32,372 bases of DNA from Desulfotomaculum copahuensis (GCF_001655685.1 NZ_LYVF01000118.1:1-32372), one strand, 5' to 3'. Positions 8,120-15,456 are shown, counted from the stretch's first letter. Notes: generated by a model from the letters alone, not told the origin. Translations and numbers: made by a program.

Positions 8120-8662
8120 ATGTCCGACGAACCGCGTTTGCTGGAGGCTGGCACCCACCTGGTGGTGGATACCGCCTGGCGCCGCCTGCAGCACTACCAG
8201 GGCGACAGTCTGGCCGCCACCTACCCAGTGGCCGTGGGCAAGCCGTCCACGCCGACCCCTTTGGGGCATTACCAGGTGATTTATAAAATGCTCAATCCGG
8301 GCGGCGTGCTGGGCACCCGCTGGCTCGGGCTGAACATACCGAACGGGAATTACGGCATTCACGGCACCAACAGTCCCGCCCTGATCGGCCAGGCGGTTTC
8401 CAACGGATGCATCCGCATGCATAACCATCATGTGGAAGAGCTGTTTCCCCGGGTGGATCCGGGCACACCGGTGCTGATCGTGGCCGGCGGCACCGTCCAG
8501 GTGAACACGGAAGGGAGCGGGAGCTACACGGTGGTGGCCGGTGACACCCTCTGGCTGATCGCCCGGCGGTTCAACGTCCCCCTGTCCGCGCTCGTCAACG
8601 CCAACCACTTGGCCGATCCGGACAACCTCCAGCCGGGACAGGTGCTGATCATTCCGCGCTGA
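8120..8662 (+). CDS. L,D-transpeptidase (YkuD domain) with C-terminal LysM
   Basis: The 180-residue protein has an N-terminal YkuD catalytic domain at about residues 10-122. The signature YGIHGTNSPALIGQAVSNGCIRMHN supplies the catalytic His and Cys. A single LysM peptidoglycan-binding domain follows at about 134-179 (YTVVAGDTLWLIARRFNVP). YkuD enzymes form 3-3 cross-links in peptidoglycan. In B. subtilis YkuD the LysM is N-terminal, while here it is C-terminal. No signal peptide is visible, as in Ldt-Bs. ATG 8120 fits AAAGGAG at 8105-8111. The gene is divergent from ispE and probably acts at the spore or cell wall. Confidence 0.92.
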   Translation: MSDEPRLLEAGTHLVVDTAWRRLQHYQGDSLAATYPVAVGKPSTPTPLGHYQVIYKMLNPGGVLGTRWLGLNIPNGNYGIHGTNSPALIGQAVSNGCIRMHNHHVEELFPRVDPGTPVLIVAGGTVQVNTEGSGSYTVVAGDTLWLIARRFNVPLSALVNANHLADPDNLQPGQVLIIPR

Positions 8663-8712
8663 CATTAATATTCGCGCCGGGCATTTTACTGTGCTACCCG
8701 GCCGCCTCGCCT

Positions 8713-8741
8713 AATAACATTTAACAGTACTGACTGTTATT
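8713..8741 (+). promoter_or_regulatory. inverted repeat upstream of ZIP transporter gene
   Basis: AATAACA (8713-8719) and TGTTATT (8735-8741) form an inverted repeat just before the ribosome binding site of the transporter gene. A smaller inverted repeat, AACAGT/ACTGTT, sits inside it at 8723-8738. Its position suits an operator for a metal-responsive repressor, but no regulator can be named. Confidence 0.4.
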
Positions 8742-8756
8742 GGCAGGTGAGGCGTC

Positions 8757-9470
8757 TTGGGCACAGTCGTCCTGCTGGCCCTGCTCGCCGGTCTGGGCAC
8801 GCTGGCCGGCGCGGTGCTGGTCTTACTATGCGGCCGTCCGGGCAGGCGGCTGTTCGCCCTGTTTCTGGGCCTGGCGGCCGGGGTGATGATTGCCGTGGTG
8901 CTGGTGGATCTGCTGCCGGCGGCCTGGCGCCAGGGGAACCCCGGCCAGGTGCTGCTCGGGTTTTCAGGCGGCGTTTTGATTATGAGCGCCCTGGATATGG
9001 CCGGCGCTGTAAAAGCGGATGAGCTGCGCCACCGCTACCTGAAAATAGGCTACCTGATCGCCGCCGGCATCGCCCTGCACGATCTGCCGGAAGGGCTGGC
9101 CATCGCCGCCGGTTTTGAGGGTCCGGCCCGCCTGGGACCGCTGCTGGTGGCGGCCATCGCCCTGCACAATATTCCCGAGGGCATGGCCACCGCCGCGCCC
9201 CTGGCGGCGGGCGGCATGCGCCCGGCCGGGGTGCTGGCCGTGAACGCCCTGGTCAGCCTGCTCACCCCCCTGGGCTGCTGGCTGGGCCTGCTCTTCCTGC
9301 ACGCCGGCGCCGCCTCGCTGTCCCTGCTGCTGGCCATGGCGGCCGGGGCGATGGTCTATATCATCGCCGTCAAACTGCTGCCGGAATCGCACCTGCTGCA
9401 CCGGCGCACGGCCCGCGCCGGGCTGTTCGCCGGCCTGGTGCTGATGATTGCATTGAATTTACTTCTTTAA
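8757..9470 (+). CDS. ZIP family divalent metal transporter
   Basis: This is a 237-residue multi-pass membrane protein, with about eight hydrophobic segments and an N-terminal TM from residue 3. The two ZIP metal-site motifs are HDLPEG (108-113) and HNIPEG (137-142), which line the transport path in TM4 and TM5. ZIP proteins carry Zn, Fe or Mn into the cytoplasm. The substrate cannot be told here. The start is TTG 8757 behind GGTGAGG. No ATG is available nearby. The 3' end overlaps the convergent YdcZ-type gene by 12 bases. A possible operator precedes it. Confidence 0.9.
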   Translation: MGTVVLLALLAGLGTLAGAVLVLLCGRPGRRLFALFLGLAAGVMIAVVLVDLLPAAWRQGNPGQVLLGFSGGVLIMSALDMAGAVKADELRHRYLKIGYLIAAGIALHDLPEGLAIAAGFEGPARLGPLLVAAIALHNIPEGMATAAPLAAGGMRPAGVLAVNALVSLLTPLGCWLGLLFLHAGAASLSLLLAMAAGAMVYIIAVKLLPESHLLHRRTARAGLFAGLVLMIALNLLL

Positions 9471-9905
9471 CAGGAACCAGGCCCCCCCGGCCATCAGCAG
9501 CGTGCCGAGCAGGCGCAGCCAATTGAAAGGGAGCTTCTCCATGCCGAACAGCCCCAGGTGGTCGATCAGGCTGGCGGTGAACACCTGGCCCAAAATAATG
9601 GCCGTGGTGGCCGGGGCCACGCCCACTTTGGGAATGCTGCGCACCACCGCGTAAATGATCAGCACCCCGAGCACCCCGCCCAGGTAGGTATACCAGGGCG
9701 CCTGGGCGTATCGGGCGAGCTGGCCGTCCCCCAGGCGGCAGCCGAACAGCAGCAGCGCCGCCAACACCAGGCCGACCAGATGGACGATAAAAGTGGTTTC
9801 CAGCAGGCCGATTACTTTGCCCAGGGCCGCGTCCAAAGAACCCTGCACGGCCATGGTCACTCCGGACAGGGCGGCAATCAAAAGCGCGAGCAGACGGACG
9901 CTCAT
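9459..9905 (-). CDS. DMT-superfamily membrane protein (YdcZ/DUF606 type)
   Basis: The 148-residue protein is almost entirely hydrophobic, with four to five transmembrane segments: residues 3-20, 37-55, 72-92, 98-118 and 128-146. The pattern LIAALSGVTMAVQGSLDAALGK at the start and GGVLGVLIIYAVVRSIPKVGVAPATTAIILGQ in the middle is that of the YdcZ (DUF606) family, half-size relatives of EamA transporters that probably work as dimers. The substrate is unknown. ATG 9905 has a GGGGGCGG ribosome binding site. It lies 9 bases after the HMA-like gene, so the two likely form an operon. Confidence 0.85.
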   Translation of the reverse strand: MSVRLLALLIAALSGVTMAVQGSLDAALGKVIGLLETTFIVHLVGLVLAALLLFGCRLGDGQLARYAQAPWYTYLGGVLGVLIIYAVVRSIPKVGVAPATTAIILGQVFTASLIDHLGLFGMEKLPFNWLRLLGTLLMAGGAWFLLKK

Positions 9906-9914
9906 TGCCGCCCC

Positions 9915-10136
9915 CTAACGCACGTAGGGCGAATACCCCAGGGAGTCGAGCGTGCGCGCCAGGTATTCCCGGTCCGTCACCGCCGGGTCGTAGCGCACCT
10001 GTACACTGCCCTCCGGCAGGGACACCCGCACTTCCTCCACCCCGTCGAGCTGGATCAAATTGTGTTCGATTTCCCGTCCGTTCAGTTCGTCCCGCAGACC
10101 GCCCACTTTGAAAACATGCTCCTTTGCGTCACCCAT
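9915..10136 (-). CDS. HMA-like small protein lacking the CxxC metal site
   Basis: The 73-residue protein folds by pattern like heavy-metal-associated (ferredoxin-like beta-alpha-beta) domains: FKVGGLRDELNGREIEHNLIQLDGVEEVRVSLPEGSVQVRYDP, then DREYLARTLDSLGYSP. The loop that normally holds GMxCxxC reads GGLRDELNG, so it has no cysteines and probably does not bind copper in the usual way. ATG 10136 follows AAAGGGGAT. It is the first gene of a two-gene unit with the YdcZ-type membrane protein, which may be its partner. Confidence 0.75.
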   Translation of the reverse strand: MGDAKEHVFKVGGLRDELNGREIEHNLIQLDGVEEVRVSLPEGSVQVRYDPAVTDREYLARTLDSLGYSPYVR

Positions 10137-10252
10137 GCTTAAATCCCCTTTCCGGCCGGTTTACCCGCCTTTTCCGCCACCAACCGGCGGACGGGCGCTT
10201 CCTTCGCCCGGCGGCCGTCCGCTTTCCATGCTTAATCTTCTTCAGCGGTGAA

Positions 10253-10297
10253 AAAAATATGTGCGGCCGCTTCTTTGCGCCGGCCGCACATATTTTT
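10253..10297. terminator. strong bidirectional terminator
   Basis: A perfect 17-bp stem (10253-10269 with 10281-10297) with an 11-base loop is flanked by A- and T-rich ends. It follows directly on the stop codon of the minus-strand gene at 10297, whose transcript it should end. The gap from 10137 to 10252 shows no gene. Confidence 0.9.
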
Positions 10298-10932
10298 CAG
10301 GCCCGTTTTCCCCTTTCCAAATTATGCCCCCATTTGAGCACCTGTCCGGCCCCGGGGTGACGCTGCGCTTCACCCGCTCCGCCGCCGGCCGCCCCGGGCA
10401 CGGCGGCGGTTTTGATCTCCCGCACCCGTCCGGACGGTTCCGGCTGGGTGCGCCGGACGGCGGGCGCCGGCTCCCGGAGGCCGCCGTCCGCCGGCGGGGA
10501 GCGCCGGGACTGGCCCTGGCTGTTCATCATACTGCTCAAGAGATTCATCATGCCGGCCATGTCCGGGCCCTGGCCGGAACCCTGACCGGAACCCTGACCC
10601 ATACCGCTCATCATGCTCATCAGGTTCATCAGCATGGCCGGATTGAAGGGCGGCGTCCCCGATCCGGCGCCCCCGCCCGGCGCTCCTTTGGCCAGCATGT
10701 TCAGCAGGCTGCTCATCATGGGATTCAAAGCCGGACCGGGGACGCCGGACCCGGCCTGAGCGGCCGGCGGCGCCGGCGTCTGCTTGTTCATCACGCTGAC
10801 CATACCCAGCAGGTTCAACAAACCGAGCATCAGCATGGTGTCCACCTGGTCCGCGCCCTGTTTGGACTGGTAATCGAGCAGTTGAAACAGCACCTGCTCG
10901 AGGTGCCCTCCGGCATCGGCCGCATCCGCCAT
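10297..10932 (-). CDS. unrecognised Met/Gly-rich protein (paralogue of the gene at 11718)
   Basis: The product is 211 residues. The N-terminal 55 residues are helical and hydrophobic (LEQVLFQLLDYQSK, then MLMLGLLNLLGMVSVMNK). A low-complexity middle follows, rich in Met, Gly, Pro and Ser with repeats such as GSGQ and MNLMSMMSGM, then a basic tail. The N-terminal part aligns by eye with the protein encoded at 11718-12080 (LEGTLFHLL...VNLMGLVNLIG). I know no family for it. ATG 10932 has AAGGGGG about 10 bases upstream. Divergent from the small plus-strand gene at 11077, it ends in a strong terminator. It could be a structural spore or envelope component, which is inference only. Confidence 0.7.
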   Translation of the reverse strand: MADAADAGGHLEQVLFQLLDYQSKQGADQVDTMLMLGLLNLLGMVSVMNKQTPAPPAAQAGSGVPGPALNPMMSSLLNMLAKGAPGGGAGSGTPPFNPAMLMNLMSMMSGMGQGSGQGSGQGPDMAGMMNLLSSMMNSQGQSRRSPPADGGLREPAPAVRRTQPEPSGRVREIKTAAVPGAAGGGAGEAQRHPGAGQVLKWGHNLERGKRA

Positions 10933-11076
10933 CTGAAAGCCCCCTTCCCTATGATTACTATATATTCCGCCCGGGGTGAAAAGTTGCCGTAAAGCGAACG
11001 CCGGAATGTCACCGGGACGGGAAAACAGACGTAATATAATCCAGGAGAAACACCATTCAGGAAAGGAGGAACCGGA

Positions 11077-11265
11077 ATGGAAAACCAAAACACGGGATCG
11101 AACAGCCTGTATTTCCTGCCGCTGCTTCTGCTGGCCACCAAACCGGATGTTGAATACAAGCTGGCCCACATGAGCGCCGTACTCAAGGCGCTGCAGGAAA
11201 CGGCGCAGGTCTTCCGCGCCGGCCTGCAGAACTTTCAGGCCGGCACGGCCCGGCCCCCCAAATAA
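11077..11265 (+). CDS. small unrecognised protein (paralogue of the next gene)
   Basis: The 62-residue protein has a short hydrophobic start (LYFLPLLLLATKPDVEYKL) followed by an amphipathic helix (SAVLKALQETAQVFRAGLQNFQAG). It matches the next gene residue for residue in outline (PxxxLLxxxPDxExKxxxxxAxLxAxQxTxQ...GxQNF). ATG 11077 is preceded by a strong AAAGGAGG. No known family is recognised. Together with its paralogue it suggests a small helical protein acting as a hetero-oligomer or coat component, but this is inference. Confidence 0.7.
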   Translation: MENQNTGSNSLYFLPLLLLATKPDVEYKLAHMSAVLKALQETAQVFRAGLQNFQAGTARPPK

Positions 11266-11356
11266 TGCCGCGCTGTTTTATATTTCCGCCGGGGGCGGAA
11301 TTTACCTGCCATGCATATGATATCAAGTGAACAGTTATGACAAAGGAGGTTCACTG

Positions 11357-11650
11357 ATGCCAGAACAGCAAGCCGGCGGCTTCAACCCACTGTTCGTGCC
11401 CGTGTTGATGCTTTTATCGGCCCGGCCGGACATGGAAAGCAAAGTCGGAAACCTGGCCGCGATGCTGGAAGCGATGCAAAACACACTGCAAACCCTGAAC
11501 CAGGGCATGCAGAACTTTCATGCCACTTTGACCCGGTACTCCTATCCGCAGGGCAGCCCTTCCTCCCCGGTGGTCCTGCCCGGCCAGACCCCGGCGCCGG
11601 AGGAAAAGAGCTTTCCCTCCATCGTTTTGCCCGAGCCGCCCAAGGAATGA
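11357..11650 (+). CDS. small unrecognised protein (paralogue of the previous gene)
   Basis: The 97-residue protein starts at ATG 11357 behind AAAGGAGG. An earlier ATG at 11327 has no such site. Residues 9-60 repeat the design of the previous gene (FNPLFVPVLMLLSARPDMESKV, then a helix ending GMQNFHATL). A Pro/Ser-rich tail (about 61-97) follows. No family is recognised. The 91-base gap to the previous gene and the shared orientation suggest one transcript, ended by the hairpin at 11666-11699. Confidence 0.7.
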   Translation: MPEQQAGGFNPLFVPVLMLLSARPDMESKVGNLAAMLEAMQNTLQTLNQGMQNFHATLTRYSYPQGSPSSPVVLPGQTPAPEEKSFPSIVLPEPPKE

Positions 11651-11665
11651 GCGCCGTGCGGCGCA

Positions 11666-11699
11666 CCGGGAAGGCCGCCCCAGGGGGCGGCCTTCCCGG
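11666..11699. terminator. bidirectional terminator between convergent small genes
   Basis: A perfect 15-bp stem (11666-11680 with 11685-11699) with a 4-base loop is followed by CTTTGCT on the plus strand. It lies between the 3' ends of the convergent genes at 11357-11650 and 11718-12080 and can serve both. Confidence 0.75.
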
Positions 11700-11717
11700 C
11701 TTTGCTGCTCTTCCGGG

Positions 11718-12080
11718 CTATTTTCTTCCGTTTTCCCCGGCCCCGCCGCCGGACGCGTTTTCCGTTCCGGCGGATGTTTCTTTATTGCGCGCACCACCCG
11801 GCGGTCCCAGCAGGCTGCCCAGCAGGCCGGCCAGATTCGGCGGCACGGCGGGAGCGGCGCTCCGCCCCCCGCCGGACGGGGCGGCGGCGTCCGGCCCGAC
11901 CGGCGGTGCGGACATCACGTCCACGCCCAGACGGTGGCCGATCAGGTTGACCAGGCCCATCAGATTCACCATACTGACCAGCAGCAGCAGGTTGCCCGGT
12001 TCCATCTGCTGTCCCGCGCCCGTATTCAACAAATGAAACAACGTTCCCTCCAGGGAGCCGGATTCACTGTTTCCGGACAT
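11718..12080 (-). CDS. unrecognised Gly/Pro-rich protein (paralogue of the gene at 10297)
   Basis: The 120-residue protein shares its first 55 residues in outline with the gene at 10297-10932: SLEGTLFHLLNTGAG, then NLLLLVSMVNLMGLVNLIGHRLG. The remaining half is Ala/Gly/Pro-rich and contains NLAGLLGSLLGPPG. ATG 12080 lies 13 bases after the stop of the YbaB-like gene with GGGAG just upstream, so the two genes are co-transcribed. No family is recognised. The hydrophobic stretch could be one short membrane or self-association helix. Confidence 0.7.
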   Translation of the reverse strand: MSGNSESGSLEGTLFHLLNTGAGQQMEPGNLLLLVSMVNLMGLVNLIGHRLGVDVMSAPPVGPDAAAPSGGGRSAAPAVPPNLAGLLGSLLGPPGGARNKETSAGTENASGGGAGENGRK

Positions 12081-12093
12081 GTCACCATCTCCC

Positions 12094-12393
12094 TTAAAAC
12101 AATCCCGGCACGTGGGGCAGGGTGATGCCCGTTTTGCGGGTCACTTCATCCCTGAGCAGGCGGCGTGATTCCAGCACACCCTCGTTAAAAGCCTCCTTGA
12201 TTACCGCCGCCAGTTCCCCCTTGTTCCAGAGCGCCGCCGCACCGCGGCCGAAACTGATTTCCTGCACCTGCTGCAGGCCGTTTAAAACCAGTTCCACCGC
12301 ACTGTCCGCTTTGACCACCCGGACTTTGATTTTTATGGCGTCCACCTGCAGCTCTTCCAACTGCTGCCCCAGCTTGCCCATGCTTATGAACAT
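12094..12393 (-). CDS. divergent YbaB/EbfC-like protein
   Basis: The 99-residue protein resembles the nucleoid-associated YbaB/EbfC family in size and layout. It has a short N-terminal helix, a beta segment (SAVELVLNGLQQVQEISF) matching the family's 'vxVtxnGxxevxxvxid' strands, then a long helix (ELAAVIKEAFNEGVLESRRLLRDEVTRKTG) and the characteristic C-terminal end LPHVPGLF. Family members bind DNA as dimers. The canonical ybaB normally sits by recR or dnaX, so this is probably a specialised paralogue. ATG 12393 follows GGAGGGG. It is co-transcribed with the unknown gene at 11718. Confidence 0.65.
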   Translation of the reverse strand: MFISMGKLGQQLEELQVDAIKIKVRVVKADSAVELVLNGLQQVQEISFGRGAAALWNKGELAAVIKEAFNEGVLESRRLLRDEVTRKTGITLPHVPGLF

Positions 12394-12424
12394 TGAGTCC
12401 CCTCCAGTGCAGGGCTGGCCTGAT

Positions 12425-12452
12425 CAAAAAGAAAAGCTGTTCCGTGAACAGC
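12425..12452 (-). terminator. intrinsic terminator of the DUF3794-LysM gene
   Basis: On the minus strand a 7-bp GCTGTTC/GAACAGC stem with a 3-base loop is followed by TTTTCTTTTT. It lies about 105 bases past the stop of the 12557-14122 gene and just ahead of the YbaB-like gene, separating the two transcripts. Confidence 0.85.
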
Positions 12453-12556
12453 CCTTATTTCAACCGGCTTTGAGCAAGCCGCCGGCCGGCCCTGCATCTG
12501 TTTGACTGGATGCCGGCGGCTGGTTCCGGAGCTGACCGGTGCGTTATGATCCCGTT

Positions 12557-14122
12557 TTATCCCTTGGCTACGCACGGTACATTGATCACATCGCCGGGCT
12601 GCAGGTTTTCCGGCGACTTGCCGGGGTTGGCATTGATAATCGCGTTTACGGAGGTGCCGTATTTCTGCGCTATGGACCAGAATGTATCCCCGGCCTGCAC
12701 CGTGTAGCTGATCGTCTGGCCGGGCGGGCAGACGGAAGGAGACGGACTGGGCGCCGGAGTGGCCGTGATCGAGATCACCACTTTGCGCTGCAGGGTCTGG
12801 ATTACTTTCACCGCCACCTTGAGCACCAGTTCCAGGGCAATCTCACAGCCTTCGGCGGTTGCGGTGATAAATTCCACAAACGGCCGCACTTCCACATCCA
12901 TACCGCTTTGGGCGCCCTTGACTTCCACAAAGGTGCGGAAATGCACCCGGCGGTGCATGGCGTGCACGGCCTGGCTTTCGACTGCGGCCACATAGACCAC
13001 CTGGACATCGACATAGCCGCGGATGATCACTTTGTCGCTGATGATCTTGGTTTCGGAGATGTGCACATTTTCCACACTGGTGCTTAGAATTTTTTCCACC
13101 GCCGGTTTCGGCTCCGGTGTTTCAAAGACGTCACGCAGCACCACCTGGACGGCGTCTTCGCCGACCACGTGATCTATACGCAGTTTGGCCATGGTGGCCT
13201 GAGCTCCGGAAACTTTGGTCAGCACGGTGATCTCACGCGGCTCGCTGGCAAAGGCGATTAGCTTGAGCACCACATCGGCGCGCAGGCGGGTGCAGCAGAC
13301 TCCCTGCAGGGGCTCCACATCAACATTTTCCACCACCACGTCGACACGGACGTCCATATCCGGAGTGGCCCCCGGCAGTTCCACAAAATCGCTGAAATGG
13401 ATGGTCCGGTGCAGCTGGTGTACCGGCTGATCGGGCAGGGCGGCCACATACAGCACCTGCAGGGTAATCGTGCCGTCCACGATGACCTTGTTCTTGATCA
13501 GGCGCGTGTTGGTAATTTCGGCCGAATAAAATACATCCAGGATCTTTTCAATCGCCGGTTTTTCCTCCGGCGTGTCGAAATCCTCGCTGACAATGATCTG
13601 CTTTGTCTTGCTGGCCACCACATTGGATACGGTAAGCTGCTCGGTTTCGCAGGTGGCTCCGGCCGGACACTGGGTAATCACATCAATGTCCCGCATTTCG
13701 GTCACCTTGACAAAAACGCTTAACACAGCGGACACGTCCAGTTTGCACGGGTCGCCGTGATGGAGGGTGACGCTGATGTCCTCCACCGTGACCTTCCCCC
13801 GCGTATCCATGCCGGGCTCGACTCCGGGCAGGTCCACAAAGGTGGTGAAGGGCAGCTGCGCATGCATGCTATGGACGGATTGGGCCGGTTCCAGGGCCAC
13901 GTAAACGATCTGCACGGTGAGAGTTCCTTCTATGATGGCTTTATTCGGTACCAGTTCGATTTTATTGATTTTAGCCGTTTTATCGATAGAAAGGATTTTC
14001 TCTGCAGCCGGTTTGGGGTCGGGCACGGAAACGGTGCCGCGTACTACAACCTGGTTGGTGTTTTCGTTGACCACCTGGTTGACCCGTAGCTTTTCCGTAG
14101 CCGGTACAGCATATCCAGACAT
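12557..14122 (-). CDS. triple DUF3794 plus LysM protein (SipL-like)
   Basis: The 521-residue protein has three DUF3794 repeats at about residues 15-130, 165-280 and 305-420. Each is marked by a 'PAxEKIL...' and 'VxVxYVAxxxxQxVHxMHxxxxFxxFVxxxG' pattern. A Pro/Ser linker and a C-terminal LysM domain (about 471-517, YTVQAGDTFWSIAQKYGTS) follow. This resembles clostridial SipL, which joins SpoIVA to assemble the spore coat, although SipL has a different repeat make-up. The LysM may bind cortex peptidoglycan. ATG 14122 has GAAAGGAGG. A sporulation-type promoter may lie at 14155-14182. No signal peptide is seen, as expected for a mother-cell coat protein. Confidence 0.88.
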   Translation of the reverse strand: MSGYAVPATEKLRVNQVVNENTNQVVVRGTVSVPDPKPAAEKILSIDKTAKINKIELVPNKAIIEGTLTVQIVYVALEPAQSVHSMHAQLPFTTFVDLPGVEPGMDTRGKVTVEDISVTLHHGDPCKLDVSAVLSVFVKVTEMRDIDVITQCPAGATCETEQLTVSNVVASKTKQIIVSEDFDTPEEKPAIEKILDVFYSAEITNTRLIKNKVIVDGTITLQVLYVAALPDQPVHQLHRTIHFSDFVELPGATPDMDVRVDVVVENVDVEPLQGVCCTRLRADVVLKLIAFASEPREITVLTKVSGAQATMAKLRIDHVVGEDAVQVVLRDVFETPEPKPAVEKILSTSVENVHISETKIISDKVIIRGYVDVQVVYVAAVESQAVHAMHRRVHFRTFVEVKGAQSGMDVEVRPFVEFITATAEGCEIALELVLKVAVKVIQTLQRKVVISITATPAPSPSPSVCPPGQTISYTVQAGDTFWSIAQKYGTSVNAIINANPGKSPENLQPGDVINVPCVAKG

Positions 14123-14154
14123 TGATCTTTCCTCCTTTCAAAAGTGCTCTATAA

Positions 14155-14182
14155 TATATATATGAGCAGCCGGAATAAATGT
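14155..14182 (-). promoter_or_regulatory. candidate sporulation sigma (E/K-type) promoter
   Basis: Minus-strand CATATATATA (14155-14164) fits the CATAnnnTA -10 of sigma-K, with AC (14181-14182) 16 bases upstream. It is placed 33 bases before the DUF3794-LysM start. AT-rich runs match by chance easily, so this is tentative. Confidence 0.35.
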
Positions 14183-14294
14183 GCGGAAATTTGGTAAAAA
14201 GGCCGGGAAAGAAAAAAAAGATCCGCCGGAAAAACGGGGCGCGCCGGGTGAACGGTTTGAAGGATTCCCCGGATGGGCGTGTAATCAGCGGCGC

Positions 14295-14356
14295 GGGGGA
14301 TCTTCAGGCTGCCGGATGCACAGTAAGAAGATCCCCCCTTCCGGGGGGATCTTCTT
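14295..14356. terminator. terminator hairpin with a competing third arm
   Basis: A perfect 14-bp stem (14325-14338 with 14343-14356) with a TTCC loop lies just beyond the 3' end of the CAP-domain gene and should end its transcript. An extra copy of GGGGGATCTTC at 14295-14305 can pair with the same middle arm, giving two mutually exclusive hairpins. The rest of 14123-14370 shows no convincing gene. Confidence 0.75.
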
Positions 14357-14370
14357 TTACGGCGGAAACG

Positions 14371-15456
14371 CTAACCGGTAAACTCCTGCACGAAAATTTT
14401 ACCATACGGACTGCCCGTGACCACTCCGATCCCGATTTTAGTGTAGTTGGGATCCAGGATGTTGGCCCGGTGACCGGGGGAATTCATCAGGTTCTGGAAG
14501 GCTGTCTGCACCGTGGGGGCGCCGGCCAGGTTCTCCCCGGCATAGGAATAGGTGATGCCGAACTGCTTCATCATGTCAAAGGGGCTGCCGTAGGTAGGGG
14601 AATTGTGGTCGAAATAATTGTTGTCCACCATGTCCTGCCCTTTAACGCGGGCCATTTTGACCAGCTGCATGTCCACTTTCAGCGCCGGCAGGCCCTGCGC
14701 GGCGCGCGCCTGGTTCACCAGATCGACCATCTGCTGCTCATCGGCGGAAAGGCCGGCCGCCGGCTGTGGCTGCGGCTGTGGCTGTGGCTGCGGCTGCGGC
14801 TGCGGCTGCGGCTGCGGCTGCGGCTGTGGCTGTGGCTGTGGCTGACCGCCGCCGGTCAGGATCTCCACAATATACAGGCAGCCGTCCCGGTCGACGATAC
14901 CCGCGCCGGCCTGCGTATAACCCCGGTCGAGTATATTCTGGGAATAATCCAGCGCGCGGCAGGCGTCGGCCAAAGAGGGGGCTTCCGTTACGTTTTCACA
15001 GGCGGTGGTGAATTTCACCCCCGCGCCGGCCAGTTGGCTGAACAACGAACCACCGGGAAAACCGCCGGATGACAGTTCGTCCGCCTGCCGCCGGGCGATT
15101 GCGGCCAGCGTCTGGTTGGCCGCCAGTGCCGGCAGGCCCTTAGCCGCACGCCGGGCGTTAATCCGGTCCAGCAGCTGCTTTTCAGACTGCGCCGGGGGTT
15201 CGTTCTCGGTTGGTTCCGGCTGCAAACCGGCGGGATTGCAGGCGGGGAGAAGCCCGAAATCAAAATTGAGTGGATTGGCAAAGTTATCCGCCGTCAAGAC
15301 GGGAACTTTTTGGCCGCCGGCGTCTAACCAAATAGAAGGTGCATCGCAGGAAGGGACGGTTTGCGCCGCTGCCGCGGTGGCGAACAGGAAAACCAAAAGC
15401 GCGGCGAGCAGGACGGTAAAAACGGGCCGGGAACGGGAAACTTTCGGTACCGGCAT
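14371..15456 (-). CDS. secreted double CAP-domain protein with a Gln-Pro linker
   Basis: The 361-residue protein has a signal peptide (residues 1-31: basic start, hydrophobic VFTVLLAALLVFLFATAAA, AXA cleavage). A degenerate CAP/SCP-like domain follows at about 91-203, then 14 Gln-Pro dipeptides (about 205-232). A canonical CAP domain spans 237-361, with YFDHNSPTYGSPF, YAGENLAG and NSPGHRANILDPNYTKIGIGV. Firmicute CAP proteins are extracellular, some linked to spores or the cell wall. Their activity is mostly unknown. ATG 15456 follows AAAGGAG. It is controlled by the c-di-AMP riboswitch just upstream, which ties it to wall or osmotic homeostasis. Confidence 0.92.
   Translation of the reverse strand: MPVPKVSRSRPVFTVLLAALLVFLFATAAAAQTVPSCDAPSIWLDAGGQKVPVLTADNFANPLNFDFGLLPACNPAGLQPEPTENEPPAQSEKQLLDRINARRAAKGLPALAANQTLAAIARRQADELSSGGFPGGSLFSQLAGAGVKFTTACENVTEAPSLADACRALDYSQNILDRGYTQAGAGIVDRDGCLYIVEILTGGGQPQPQPQPQPQPQPQPQPQPQPQPQPQPAAGLSADEQQMVDLVNQARAAQGLPALKVDMQLVKMARVKGQDMVDNNYFDHNSPTYGSPFDMMKQFGITYSYAGENLAGAPTVQTAFQNLMNSPGHRANILDPNYTKIGIGVVTGSPYGKIFVQEFTG
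14762..14845. repeat. hexanucleotide tandem repeat (Gln-Pro linker)
   Basis: Fourteen units of GGCTGN run head to tail (mostly GGCTGC and GGCTGT, the last GGCTGA), encoding alternating Gln and Pro on the minus strand. The number of units can change without breaking the frame, altering only the linker length. Confidence 0.95.

Noticed and set aside
14762-14845. Short tandem repeat as a CRISPR array
   Set aside because: The unit is 6 bases with no spacers and lies inside a protein-coding frame. It is a simple sequence repeat.
14179-15072. Long plus-strand open frame opposite the CAP gene
   Set aside because: It arises from the high-GC antisense of the CAP gene and contains the antisense of the Gln-Pro repeat. 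There is no ribosome binding site.
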